Assembly (NCBI GenBank): GCA_905250115.1
Contig: CAJNOI010000065.1
Coordinates: 51,593 to 115,592, forward strand
Direction: 5' to 3'
Length of the DNA stretch: 64,000 nucleotides
Origin: Adineta steineri
Lineage: Eukaryota > Rotifera > Eurotatoria > Adinetida > Adinetidae
How positions within the stretch are numbered: the first letter of the stretch is position 1; every line of letters begins with the position of its first letter. A model generated the notes under the pieces. The model saw only the letters and a program-made list of their open reading frames with translations, was not told where the DNA came from and did no database searches. A program made the position numbers and the translations under genes. Below are positions 24,570-35,698 of the stretch, in pieces.

Positions 24570-26752
24570 TTATCGTCGATGATGACGATGATTTATCGAT
24601 GGTGAAGAATGACGTTCTTTTGATGAAGAATGATTTTCATGCCGAGAAGATGATCGATGGTGATGATGGTGATGATGATGATGATCAGTTTTTTCTCTAT
24701 AGAAATAAGGTTTTTTTTAAATTTGTTTTCTTTAAAAAGTCTAACCTTGATGACTCTCTTTGTTTTGTATTTCTATCACGATGATGCTGATGATTTGATG
24801 ATAGTGAATGATGTCGTTTAGATTTTTCATCTTTTGATTTAGATCGATCCTATTATGAAAAATTTTCTTTTGAAAACAAATATATAAAAGAAATTACTCG
24901 TTTTCGATTTGAAGTTTCTTGTTTTTCTGTAGTCCGAGTTCGTTCTTTTTCAACCATTTGATTTTTACGTTGCTAAAATTAATTTGAAATATTAAGAATT
25001 TACATTATAGATTTCGTCAAAAATTTCAAATATATGGGAAGATAGTCCAGCATCTGATCTTTCATAAACGATACAAATTTTTCCTAGATTTCTGTCACTC
25101 CCTGTTTGAAAAATAAGTGGTGTTTTCTCGATCCAGACTTGTGTGAAAGAGCGCGTCGAATTCCAAGGCGCCACAAAGTCCTTTTCTAATTAAACCGAAT
25201 TTTTTATTATATATACAGATATTTACGTAACTAGACACTCATTTTTGGGGCTTTTTTGAGTCATGGACTTGAGGGTGATTTTATCATAGCCTCTTCATTT
25301 CCGTTCTAACATACTCTAGAATTCTCATGCGATCTAAATATACTTAATCCGGAAATCGGTTTCTAAGGGGTAGGAGCCTTAAGATATTTCTAATCTATTG
25401 ACTTATTGTGGTTTTAAATAGCAGAGAAACTTCATCTCGCATTTTATATAGTTTAAGATCATCTCTTAACTTTAATATTTTATATATATATTCATCATTT
25501 ATAAAGGCTAATTTGATTAAGATAATAATTGTACTTTTAATATGGCAGAAAATACTATCTATCAAAAATTATTATTCATAGCATAAAAAAGAATGTCTAA
25601 TTTTGAATTCTAGTTACAAATCGATGAATAAACTTGATCAATAACGAACTTATAAACATCCTGTGAAATATAACATAAGAATTAATATAAACTTACAATT
25701 ATTTCTTCAAGTGATGCTTTAATTTTTGCATAACCAGCATGTTGTTTTCCACTATTATGCTCATCCAGACGACTTTGTATATCGCCAATAATTAGAAATG
25801 AACCACAAACGGTACATACTTCCATTGCTTTATTCATATTTGCATTAGCCTGTTCTTCAGCTAATTGCTGAAAAGAGAAAAAAAATTCTTTTAAAAAAAA
25901 ACAAGAAACTATATGAAAGTATTTTTAACAAACTAATTCAAGTTTTTTCTTTTCTTCTCGCATTTCTTCACATTCATTTAATACTTGTTGAGCTTCATCA
26001 ATTCGACAATCATTTCCCAAACATTCAGATTTTAATACATGCGTTGTAATTTTTTCTTCAAGCTCTTTAATTTTAGTTATAGTTTCATTCTAAATCATAA
26101 ATTTTTATAATTTAAAATAAACAAAATAATGAACATGTATAGATTACCTTAAGACTATGTGGATCATTTTCAGCATTTGGATCACCCTGAGTTATACGAA
26201 GACGTTCTTGTCCACGTTTAATACGTCGTTCAACATCAGACAGTAACGATTTAAAATAACGTTCTATATAAAAGAAGAAAAACAACAACAATATGTTATG
26301 AAATAAAGAAAAAAAAGGTTTTTTTTACCATATTCATCTTCATAACCAAGTTTTCCATAACGCGAACTGTTTTCATAACTATAGATAAATTTTAATTATA
26401 TTTCTAATATAATCTATTATCTAACGTACTCTTGTCGAAGACTAAAATCATGAATTTTATCACAGGCTCCTTAAATGAAAAGAGAAAATTTAAGATAAAA
26501 ACAATTCGTTTAAAATTTAACCTAAATCTTGTCGAGTATTGGCAAATAAATCATGTGGACAGAAATCAACAAGCATATATTTACAAACCTAGAAGAATAA
26601 AACACGTGTTTATATATATGTAAAATTATAATATAAAATATTTATACATTTGGATCATCAAAACGAAGTTTTTGAACTTTTTCACCTTTTGCTGCATTAC
26701 GACCTTTACCCATTAATTCATCTAATAATGATTGTTGTGCAGCTAGAGCCAT
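24570..26752 (-). CDS. LUC7L3: LUC7-like 3 (LUC7L3/CROP) U1 snRNP-associated splicing factor, 10 exons
   Basis: Exons 26648-26752, 26522-26588, 26430-26469, 26329-26378, 26148-26263, 25934-26089, 25697-25867, 24898-24972, 24746-24849 and 24570-24696 give 1,011 nt (336 aa). The LUC7 domain begins QSLLDELMGKGRN. Zinc finger 1 is the CCCH type VCKYMLVDFCPHDLF...CDKIHD; then come a coiled coil (ERRIKRGQERLR...EEMREEKKKLELQLAEEQA) and zinc finger 2 VCTVCGSFLIIGDIQSRLDE with HNSGKQHAGYAKIKASLEE. The pattern fits LUC7L3 better than LUC7L/LUC7L2. The family binds U1 snRNP and tunes 5' splice-site choice. The C-terminal tail is short and rich in His, Ser, Arg and Lys (a run of eight His near residue 300) instead of the long RS/RE domain of vertebrates. 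Intron 7 (24973-25696, 724 bp) is about ten times the usual size and carries a repeat-like insert. Confidence 0.93.
24973..25696 (-). other. Oversized LUC7L3 intron with a compositionally distinct, possibly mobile-derived insert
   Basis: The stretch about 24990-25400 is more GC-balanced than flanking introns. On the minus strand it holds a frame from about 25180 to 24992 that reads like ordinary protein (for example VWIEKTPLIFQTGSDRNLGK and ICIVYERSDAGLSSHIFEIF). It has no recognisable domain, and splice-frame analysis excludes it from the LUC7L3 transcript. No terminal repeats or target-site duplication were found. A fragment of a repeated element or a captured pseudogene piece is the most likely explanation. 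Confidence 0.4.
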
Positions 26753-27493
26753 TTAATAAAAAAATATTGCAAGAGGATTGCTCAAAATCTGAAATCTTAT
26801 TTTGACTTATTTTTTTCCTCTTTCCTGTTCTTTACAACAACAACGAAAAGTTTGCATGAGTGAGCTATCCATCCATAAATCAACCATTTTATTCAACAAA
26901 TCATATAGACTGTTTTTTATAGAGTACAGATGGCGTTTATTTACAAGAACAAGAATGTTTGCGAGAAGCATTGTGTATATATTCATTTAGAATTTTAAAG
27001 CTTACCGTATGAGTTACGTGTTTTTTTTACGATGACATATCAACTTCAATCAATAAGCGAATTTTTTTTATAGATTGATTTATTTGAAATTGTGAAACTT
27101 ACAATGCTAAGTACTCATTTTTTTTGTATTATCAGATTGTATCTCTATATGCAAAGTTCATTATATAGATTTTGAAATAATGTATTATACCATATTATTT
27201 ATTCAGATTAATTGTAATTAAATATTTTTGTAGATAGATGACACTATTGTTTCTAGATCAAATGATAATAGTATCTTTTAAAATTTTAATATCGAATTTT
27301 GGTTAAATTATAAAATATAATCAACAGCTGGTTGAATTAGAGAAAAATATCATGATTCATCGATCATATGTAGATCGATCGAAATGAACACGTGAAAATG
27401 AAGGAAAAAGATATATGATGACATACAAATCAACGGTTAACTTTTTCTTTGTTAAATATTTCGATTAAAAGGATTAGATTAAATTTTTTCCTA
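26753..27493. other. Divergent intergenic region between LUC7L3 and the orphan basic protein gene
   Basis: AT-rich. No coding capacity is supported; it presumably includes both start regions. Confidence 0.55.
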
Positions 27494-28154
27494 ATGGAAT
27501 CTCCATCTCATTTTACATCAGAGATGAATCAATCTCCTCCTCAAGGTTAGTATAATCTTATTAGGATTTTTTCATACAAAGTTAAATATGTAAATACAGA
27601 AAAATCCGTTCATAATAATTATGTTAATCATAGACAATATTTAATCGAAGAGATTTTCTCTATGTATCCTAAAAATTTAAAAGACATGCTTTATTTTTTC
27701 TATTTTAGTAACTTCATCTAATCCTGGATATATAACACCACCTCGATCTAATCCTTCTCTTTCTCAACATTTTCATCAACCGAAACTTTTAACCAGTGCT
27801 GAATTAAAACGACGTTTTTCTCCGATTCATTCATCAAATAAAAAACGTCGACATAATCTTATACGAAAATATGATTGTATTGTACCATACGAACGAGATC
27901 TTAACAGACCGATTATATTACAAAAATTATATGATAATAAAAATCAGTTATCTCCAACATTAGTAGATCAAGATGATTATATAATTCCAATAACATATTT
28001 AAATTCTTCCAGTATATCATCAAAATTAATTCATCCACGACCGAGTCATGATTGTTTAATGTCAAATTCTTGTAAAATTGAACAAGAAAATTTCTTTCCT
28101 ATATCCGAAACAGTAATGAAAGAAAAATTCAAAATATTATTACAAAAAAAATGA
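27494..28154 (+). CDS. Small basic protein of unknown function, 2 exons
   Basis: Exons 27494-27545 and 27709-28154 join in phase 1 across a 163-bp GT-AG intron (donor AAG|GTTAGT, acceptor TATTTTAG) to give 165 aa. I do not recognise it. The N-terminal 35 residues are Ser/Pro/Gln-rich. Around residues 48-68 lies LKRRFSPIHSSNKKRRHNLI, which looks like a bipartite nuclear localisation signal. The middle (YDCIVPYERDLNRPIILQKL) is more regular and the C-terminus is Lys-rich. SP and TP sites suggest phosphorylation. It lies head-to-head with LUC7L3 (741 bp) and tail-to-tail with FAR (176 bp). The open frame, clean splice sites and codon use like its neighbours support a real gene, but there is no homology to confirm it. 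Confidence 0.65.
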
Positions 28155-28330
28155 TTTTTTTCTTTTTCTATTAATCTTTGTTTATTATGATAGATTTATC
28201 TAGATGATTTCACGCATGTGTGTGTGTGTGTATGTTTATTTTGTTCTATTAGATTTTTTTTCTTTATTTTTGTCATGCTTATATTTCTATAAAAAACAAA
28301 ACAAACAAAAAACTAATATTCGATTAAATT

Positions 28331-31319
28331 CTATTTTGTTAAGATTTTCGAAAGTAATGACAAAATAAAACGGAAAGGAATCATGAAAATTCGACGAATT
28401 TTAAAGGATCGAAAAAAAATAAATTTGATAATAAGTGCAACGGTAGAAAACCATAATAAATTTTGTAGACGTTTTAATCTGGAGAAAATATAGAAATTTA
28501 AACAAAGATAGGACAAAAAAAACTAAAGTTTACCGTTGATTTCGTTTTTGACATTTTGGCATATGAGCGAGATCTTCACGAAGTATATATTGTTTAGCAC
28601 CCAAACAATAATGAAACCAATATTGATCCCAATCCATGTCTTTCAAATCAAAATTAAATATCTAAATGAAAAGAAAGTAAAAATTTTCTTAGTGTTACAA
28701 CAAAATCGAACGTATATAATGATAGGCGATAATCTAAAGTTATTCTCTACTGTATTTGAATCTAGTTAACCGTAAATAGAAATGTATATAACCAAAGCCC
28801 AACTAGCTATCTTCAAATATATTATTTCATGAAACGCGATCTTAAAGGATTGATGAAGTATTAGAGATGGGCAACTCCAACTCTAGAGTTGGAGTTAACT
28901 TCGGAGTTGAAGTGGAGCTGTGAAAAACGAGATAGAGTTGGAGCTGATGCTTTTTTTCAACTCTGATTCAACTCCGACGGATCTCATGACGTGCAACAAA
29001 ACAGCAAAAATATCTATACAGAGATGAGCAACTTCAACTCCAGGGCTGACGCTTTTTTTTACCTGGAGTTGAGCCCTAAAAAAATCGGTGGAGTTGGAGT
29101 AGAATTGTGAACAACGAGATGAAGTTGAAGTTGCTTACCCCCCCCCCCCCCCCCCCCCTTCGCCGGAGTTGCCCATCTCTGTGAAGTATATAGGTTACGG
29201 ATTTGTATTTCCTCCACCATCTACAGATGTGACATAGATTATTAATGATATGATCAAAGCAGCATTACAAATCATAACCGACACCATTGGACTTTTTCAT
29301 TTATAATATAAATAAGCAGCTCAATTATGTTAGTAGCTGTTAATTTCTATATTCAATTACTGAATGCCACGTTTTATCTCAGCTATTTTCCTACCGCGAG
29401 AATAAATCCCATACGTTGTAATACATTGATCACAAGGACCATTTCTCCGGATAAATATCATCTTCATTTCATTAGTTTTGTATTTTATATTCATTTATTT
29501 GCTGAATTTTTATCATTATTAGATAATATTTCAATATAACTTACTTTTTGATCAGTATCATTCATTTCTTGTTGAAGACCAAGGCTATTATCATTCGGAA
29601 AAGACCATGAATGTGAGGTAAAAAAATCCAATGTTCGTACACTCTTATAAATTCTATCGCATAATTTTAAAAACCTAAAATAGGAAATCTATGAAATAGA
29701 ATTATTATATTCATAAATATTCTTACATCGGTTTTCGACCAGCGATACGCATGGCACAATCAAGCACAAAAGCTGGGAAGACTTCTTGAAATAATCGAAG
29801 ATAAAAATATCGAAATCTAGAGAAATAAAACGAATGAAATTTCCAGAAATTCTTTTTTGTTTTATTTATCTATTTACCGATTGGAAGTAAATGTTAAATT
29901 TGGAAATGTAATTGCATTTTCCATACATATTGTATCAAGATGACGCAAACCAATTTCAGTAATTTTACCCCATGTTAATGCACCCGCATGCCAACTACAG
30001 CAATGATATACAGGAATATCTTTTGGCCTAAATAAAATAATACAAAATAGTATAATAAATAAAATCATCGATATTTACTGTTTCATTGCTGTATGCCATG
30101 CTATAGCAATCATCATATTGACACAAACATCAACAGGAACAATATCAGCTACTGCTGTACTATTTCCAAACATTATACGAAACATGCCTTTACCAGTCTA
30201 AATATAATCGAATATTTTTTCTATTTATTACATCGAATATTTCTTACTGCAACAATCATTCCACTCGGGCCATTGTAATTATCAATCCATCCCTATTACA
30301 AAAAAGTTTAAAGCCTTTCTTTATAATATTGTTTTATAAATTTTACTGGCATTGGTTCTCGCCATGATGACCCGACAATTGATGGTCGTATAATAGCTAA
30401 GGGAAGATCTTTTGATTCTTGAGATATAACATATTCAGCAAGTGCTTTAGTAAATGTATATGTATTAGGTCTATCATTAATAATCTTCTTAGTTATAGTG
30501 TCAAATACTTGATCATCCATCCATTCACTAGCATCTAATAATTTTGATGGATGAATTGGGGGTGGATAGATCATTTCAGCAACATCACTGCGATTACAAT
30601 TAGCATAAGCTGTTGATACATGAACAATAGACTAAAAGATTTTTATTTATGTATATATATATATTTGTATTGTTTGTTTTATAGTACTTGTATTTTTTTC
30701 AGTTTATGACATAACGCAAGTAGTTTTTTAACTGATGCAACATTCATTTGAACAGCTAATCTGAAGAAGAAAAGAAAGAAAAACTTTTATTTATAATGAT
30801 ATTCATATTTTATACCGAAGTGGTTCATGAAAACGAACCGTTGCTGCTGAATGAAAAATAACATGACAATTTTCGATTAATGTAGTTTCATCTGCGGAAC
30901 TAAGGCCAAAATTTGGATCAAGTATATCCCCTTGCATAGGAATAATTTTTTGTTCAAAATTTGGATGAACAGATCGAGCATGATTAAATAACTAGAATTA
31001 TTATATAATCAAAAACTAAAAATTCGTTTATATTATTAAAAGACTTACAGTCCCAGATACTAATTCTTTTACACGTTCAGTTACATCATGACCTCGTTTT
31101 GGTCGAACAAGAAGATATATATTTTCGATGTCTTCATTTATTTCGGAAGAAACAAAATTTAATCAAAATGGTTCATATTTCGTTTTTTTTCCTACCTGGG
31201 CATGATCGAACAAGTTTTTCAACAAGCTGTTTGCCGATAAATCCTGTAGCACCAGTAATAAAGATAGATTTTTGTTTGAAAAAATCAGCAATTGCGCTTG
31301 ATTCTATACTTGCTGACAT
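28331..31319 (-). CDS. FAR: Fatty acyl-CoA reductase (FAR family), 12 exons
   Basis: Exons 31196-31319, 31049-31131, 30816-30991, 30688-30760, 30347-30631, 30248-30292, 30079-30197, 29878-30027, 29727-29816, 29545-29674, 28534-28661 and 28331-28478 give 1,551 nt (516 aa; human FAR1 is 515). It reduces long-chain acyl-CoA to fatty alcohol with NADPH, for ether lipids and waxes. The Rossmann motif is [18 protein letters not shown] near residue 20. The extended-SDR catalytic pair is in [11 protein letters not shown] (Tyr-x3-Lys). Family blocks [33 protein letters not shown] and the C-terminal FAR_C domain ([19 protein letters not shown] to [18 protein letters not shown]) are present. A terminal hydrophobic segment ([17 protein letters not shown]) would anchor it in ER/peroxisome membrane. 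Intron 10 (28662-29544) is 883 bp because of a hAT-type insertion. Vertebrate FAR1 and FAR2 cannot be told apart here. Confidence 0.95.
28862..29181. mobile_element. Non-autonomous hAT-type element in FAR intron 10, with compound internal structure
   Basis: Termini are inverted repeats: TAGAGATGGGCAACTCC on the left and, reversed, CAGAGATGGGCAACTCC on the right. They are flanked by a perfect 8-bp direct duplication TGAAGTAT (28854-28861 and 29182-29189), the classic hAT target-site size. The 320-bp body has no coding capacity and repeats GGAGTTGGAGT-like motifs. At 29019 an internal copy of the terminal motif (CAGAGATGAGCAACTTCAA) begins, so it seems to be two related units joined or nested. 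It includes a 21-C homopolymer at 29138-29158. The intact duplication points to a young insertion. Confidence 0.9.
29138..29158 (+). repeat. Poly-C tract (21 C)
   Basis: Twenty-one uninterrupted C residues lie inside the right half of the hAT-type element. It is exceptional in AT-rich DNA. Length may be unreliable because of polymerase or assembly slippage. Confidence 0.8.
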
Positions 31320-31979
31320 GCTGTTATTAATCTGAATGATTAAAGAAAAAAAAACATCTATTACATAATTTTAATTTTTGTTTTGATTGATAAACAGAAT
31401 GAGATACAATAATTAAAATTATTTTAAAATTACAACAAAAAAGCACACTCAAATACACATAAAGCAACAAACAAGAAATGATGTGTTCTTTTTATGGCAA
31501 TAATAGCATCAGAAATTGATCACAATGCATGAAAGACATCAACATTTAAACATTGAGATACATTGTTGAAGAGAAAGAGAGAGAAAAAAAGATTCAATTT
31601 AAATAAATTTTAAAAGCACAACAAAGAGAAAATACGTCCTGAAAAAAAGAAAAGTTACAATACAATAATTGTAGTCAAACGGAAAAGAAAACAAATAGGA
31701 ATACGTTTACATTTAAGCAACAAAAAAGGAAATGACATAAGTTCTGGATTAATAATATCAAATATATCACGGATATATATATATTGGCCATTAAATGTAT
31801 TTTTTTTGTCTAAATTTATTACAATGAGCAAAAAACCAAACTGTGTTTGTTTCATCCAAAAACTTACGAAAGTTTTCTTTTGAATAAAATGGAGTAGTTA
31901 AATTAAATTTTTCAAAAAATATTCATCTACGATTTCAAATAAAGAAAAAGTTTAGTAATTGTCGTCTTTTTTTTTCTAA
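31320..31979. other. Intergenic region between SR protein 1 and FAR
   Basis: A/T-rich 3' flank of the SR gene and start region of FAR. No supported exon. Confidence 0.55.
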
Positions 31980-33086
31980 TTACCGGCGATTATATCTGGC
32001 ACTTGCTGATGGTGGTGTTAATCGTGTACCACGTTCTCTAAAACGATATTCATGACCACCCGATCGTTCTGGTGGTGGAAAATAACCATCTAAATATGGA
32101 TCATATCGTCGTGTAAATGCTGGATACATTGGCATTCCATGACGAAAGTATGTTGGTGGTGGTAGTGGTTGCGGTGAACGTGACCTAAAGTTCCATATGA
32201 ATCCAAATCCATCGTTATTCATATATAAATATCTCTTTTCCAAAATATCAAATACGGTCCAATACAACCATTTCCCAAGAAAAGTTTTTTTTTATGTTTT
32301 ACATCATGCATAGATACTTATAAATTTCATATTTTCTTTTTATCTATCCTAGGTTTCGCTTTCTTCAGAATTTGTTACATATCCAAAAGGATTTATACAA
32401 AGATTATGTAACACCAGCTATAGATGTATATTATGATCCAATTTATATAGACTTGTTGTCATTCAATATTAGTAACCAATCATACCTCGGAAAACGATCA
32501 TAGTTTGATGGTGGGTATCGACCAAAATCGACCTCACGACGTCTTGGTCCACGTCCATCAAGCATTTGACCATCACATTCACGACTAAATTTAAATAAGA
32601 ATATATAACCATCTAAATATACGAATAAAAATCTTTTACCTAAAATGTCCTCGTTGTCCACATTTATAACATCGCATATTTGGATCATGACGATTAGAAC
32701 GATGTCGAGTTCTTGGTCGAGCCCATGTTACTTTTAATCGATTATCTCCATATGATCTGAATCCAATAATAATAATAATAATGTGTCGTGAGAAATTATT
32801 CTGTCATATCATACCTTCCATCCATTTGATCAATAGCTTTTTGTGCATCTTCTTTATATTTAAAAACAACAAATGCAAAACACGATGCACTAGCAACCCA
32901 TACATCAAGAAGTGTACCATATCGTTGAAACATTTTACGTATATCATTTTCTTGTACACCTGGTTTTAATTCAGCGATATGTACACGATATTCATTTGTT
33001 CGTTCACTACTACTTTCATGTTCAGATAAAGGTGAACGAGAACGTCGTGATGATGATGATGATTCACTTCTTGTTGTTCGAGGCAT
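31980..33086 (-). CDS. SR-type splicing factor with RRM and CCHC zinc knuckle (copy 1), 4 exons
   Basis: Exons 32815-33086, 32640-32756, 32486-32584 and 31980-32184 give 693 nt (230 aa). After a Ser/Arg-rich N-terminus (SSSSSRRSRSPLSEHESSSE), an RRM spans about 33-105 (YRVHIAELKPGVQENDIRKM, RNP1-like SCFAFVVFKYKED, KAIDQMDGRSYG). A zinc knuckle C-x2-C-x4-H-x4-C follows (CYKCGQRGHFSREC). The C-terminus is rich in Pro, Tyr, Arg and Gly with few RS dipeptides. The RRM plus zinc knuckle resembles SRSF7 (9G8), fly x16 and plant RSZ proteins, which bind exonic enhancers in pre-mRNA. All introns are phase 2. The last codons overlap a donor-like CG|GTAATT, so an alternative 3' exon is possible. A paralogue lies 269 bp upstream on the same strand. 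Confidence 0.85.
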
Positions 33087-33355
33087 TTTCTTTTCTTTCT
33101 TTTTAATTCAAAAAAATACTGAAATAAAGACATAATTACTATTAATCAAATGAATTTATAGATCTATCGAACAGAGGCATAACAAGAGAAAATAAACTGC
33201 CAAAGTCGAATGAAGATGCATACAAAGACACAACAAAAAAAAGAGAGAAATCTTCACATACAAATCACGTTGAAATAATAAAGAAGAAAAATAGCCTAAT
33301 AAGTAATACATTTGAAGAGAAAATCATAGATCATTCAATTGTTCATAGATATAAA

Positions 33356-35028
33356 TCACATTCGAGGTGGACTAAAAGATGAAAATATTATATAATTAAT
33401 TCTATTGAAAGAAGAAGAAGAAAAAAAAGTAATATATTCCCTTTAGTAACAACTTACTCAGCATTGTATTTTACTTATGTAAGCCTATGACTACAACTAA
33501 AAAGAAATTATTAAATTTTTTCTATGGATTCGAAACTAAAGTGATTCATATGTAAATTCAAAGCAATTAATAATCAGTGTTAAATCGAGATTTTGAAATT
33601 TATCTTAGGATAAAAAAACTACAAGTGCAAAGCTTATAATTAGTTTAAGTTATTCTTTATTATGTAAGATTTTTACCTTGTATAATAGCCAGATCCATTC
33701 TCTCGAGATTCATAATAAGATGATGTTCGTCGAGGACTACAGAAATAAAATATATATGATTGATATTTTTGAAAGTGTAATTTACCTATAACGGCGATTA
33801 TCTCGAGTAACTCGCCGAAATGGTGATCGAGAACTAAAATATCCGAAAAAGATAATCATTAACATTGAAAATGTATTATTCCATACCGAGATCGTGAATA
33901 TGAACGTTCACGATGACGATCACCTGAACGTGATCTAAATAAATATAGATAAGTAATACGAAATATTTTTTTCTAATTAATAAATTAAGCATTTAGTTAG
34001 CAAAACTTTACCTTGCTCTCATTTTTACCAATGATAAAGAAATCCATTACTTTCAAATAGTTTCTCGAATTAAGATCATACTAATAAACCCGGCGTAAAG
34101 TATTTAGATATGCAATTGATTAAGTATATTAAGCTTACCGATATCCATTCTCATTTCTTTTAAAATTTCGTTGATCATTACCACAGTCTCGACTAAAATG
34201 ACCTCGAGAACCACATTGATAACATCGCCTAAAAATAAATCACTTAAATATGAATCATATAAATTTGTTCTCTAATCAACTATGACAATAATTAAAAAAA
34301 AGTAATTGGTAGAAATCAAAACTGACATTTTCACAGATATTATATTGGACAAAAACTTACTTGTGTCTAGATTCAAAGTACAACTATCGATGAATCATAT
34401 GATTCACGACTTTCTATTATGTTTCGGATCTTTAGAATAGCGTAGATTTTGTCTAATATGATATTAGTAACTCTTCTTATTATAAATATTAATTTCAAAA
34501 AGATCCTAGTAGTTTTCATATTACAGGAGAAAGTCAATGATATCATAGTCTATAATTATCTTTGAAATAGGAAGCTAATTATTGTCCTTTTCATATCTCT
34601 TGCTCTTTTGAAAATGTTAATGTCTACGTACATATTTGGATCAAAATTTCTTCGATCACTACCACCACGTGTTCGTGGTCGAGCTAAAGAAACTCGAATA
34701 CGTGCATCACCAATACATCTAAGTAAATGAAAAGCCCATAAAATAAGTAAAAAAGAAATTTATTTTATTATTACCTGCCGTCGAGTTCGCTGATGGCTCG
34801 TTGCCCATCTTCGCGATGACGCAGAACAACAAAAGCAAAACATGATGCTTTGGCATGCCATACTTCAATTAATGGCCATTTATCAAATGCTTTTTCTATT
34901 TCACGTTTAGTACATTTCGATGAAAGATCAGCAACATGAATACGACAGCCATTTTCTTCATGATCATTATTGTTGTTATTATTATATGGTGAATGTGATC
35001 GATCACGACGATACGATGATGTCATCAT
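33356..35028 (-). CDS. SR-type splicing factor with RRM and CCHC zinc knuckle (copy 2), 7 exons
   Basis: Exons 34775-35028, 34632-34718, 34139-34228, 33887-33934, 33786-33833, 33677-33736 and 33356-33371 give 603 nt (200 aa). The RRM starts near residue 28 (CRIHVADLSSKCTKREIEKA, SCFAFVVLRHREDGQRAISE), followed by the zinc knuckle CYQCGSRGHFSRDC and an RS-rich tail (SRSGDRHRERSYSRSRSRSP) ending SPPRM. Every intron is phase 2, so each internal exon (87, 90, 48, 48, 60 nt) can be skipped without breaking frame. The tail is thus built of cassette-like exons. It shares the intron inside the D-G-R of the RRM with copy 1, supporting duplication. Function by family: exon definition, alternative splicing and mRNA export. 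The start could be either of two adjacent ATGs (35028 or 35025). It lies head-to-head with the 35699 gene. Confidence 0.85.
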
Positions 35029-35698
35029 GGGTGAGCGAGAACGAGAGTGAAATATACTTCAATTCTACAAGAATATAAAAGAAAAAGAAAAAAGTTTATG
35101 TTGTGTGAACTAAAGAACAACACAATCAATCAAACTTTCATATATAAAAGTTTTCTTATTGGAAGTTTGCTTAGTTATTGTAGAAAAAACTAGAAATTAA
35201 TTAATTAATAATCATATTATTTAATCGAAATTTTTTTTCATCATTAATCAAAAAGTTTTTCATAGTTTTTGAAAGTTACAATAGATGTCGCTATTGATTA
35301 ACAATATATTTAAAATATTATTGGTTACACAATACATGTGATATACTACACACAAAAGTTTTAATAATATGAATATTTTTTTAGACAATAAATAATTATA
35401 GACTTGATAATCAAGATCATTTACTTCCGCTTCTCTAGGGTTTTATTTTTATTTTGTTTTAAATAATAGTAGAAATAAATTTCAAAAATAGGCAAAATGC
35501 TTGATTACATTCATTTCTCGCAATTACATACGCATAAACAATACTGTCACTGACATCTACTCCTGGGTTTTTTCCAACTAACGTTGAAAAGAAAGGAGAA
35601 AAATAAATTATATAGTTTCTATAGTTTTATTCGGTATATATATATATATATAAAGAGTCAAATCATATAATACTCATTCTATATTTAAAAACATTACG
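35029..35698. other. Divergent intergenic region between SR copy 2 and SSG-domain gene 1
   Basis: AT-rich, no coding capacity. A (TA)n tract at about 35636-35652 lies some 45-60 bp before the 35699 ATG and may supply a TATA-like core promoter. Confidence 0.5.

Noticed and set aside
24992-25174. A 60-codon frame as a separate gene inside LUC7L3 intron 7
   Set aside because: It is too short, has no own regulatory context, and lies in an insert that looks repeat-derived.
19453-31319. PCCB and FAR (with PCYT2) as a lipid-metabolism cluster
   Set aside because: The genes are separated by unrelated genes, lie on no shared transcript, and belong to different pathways and compartments.
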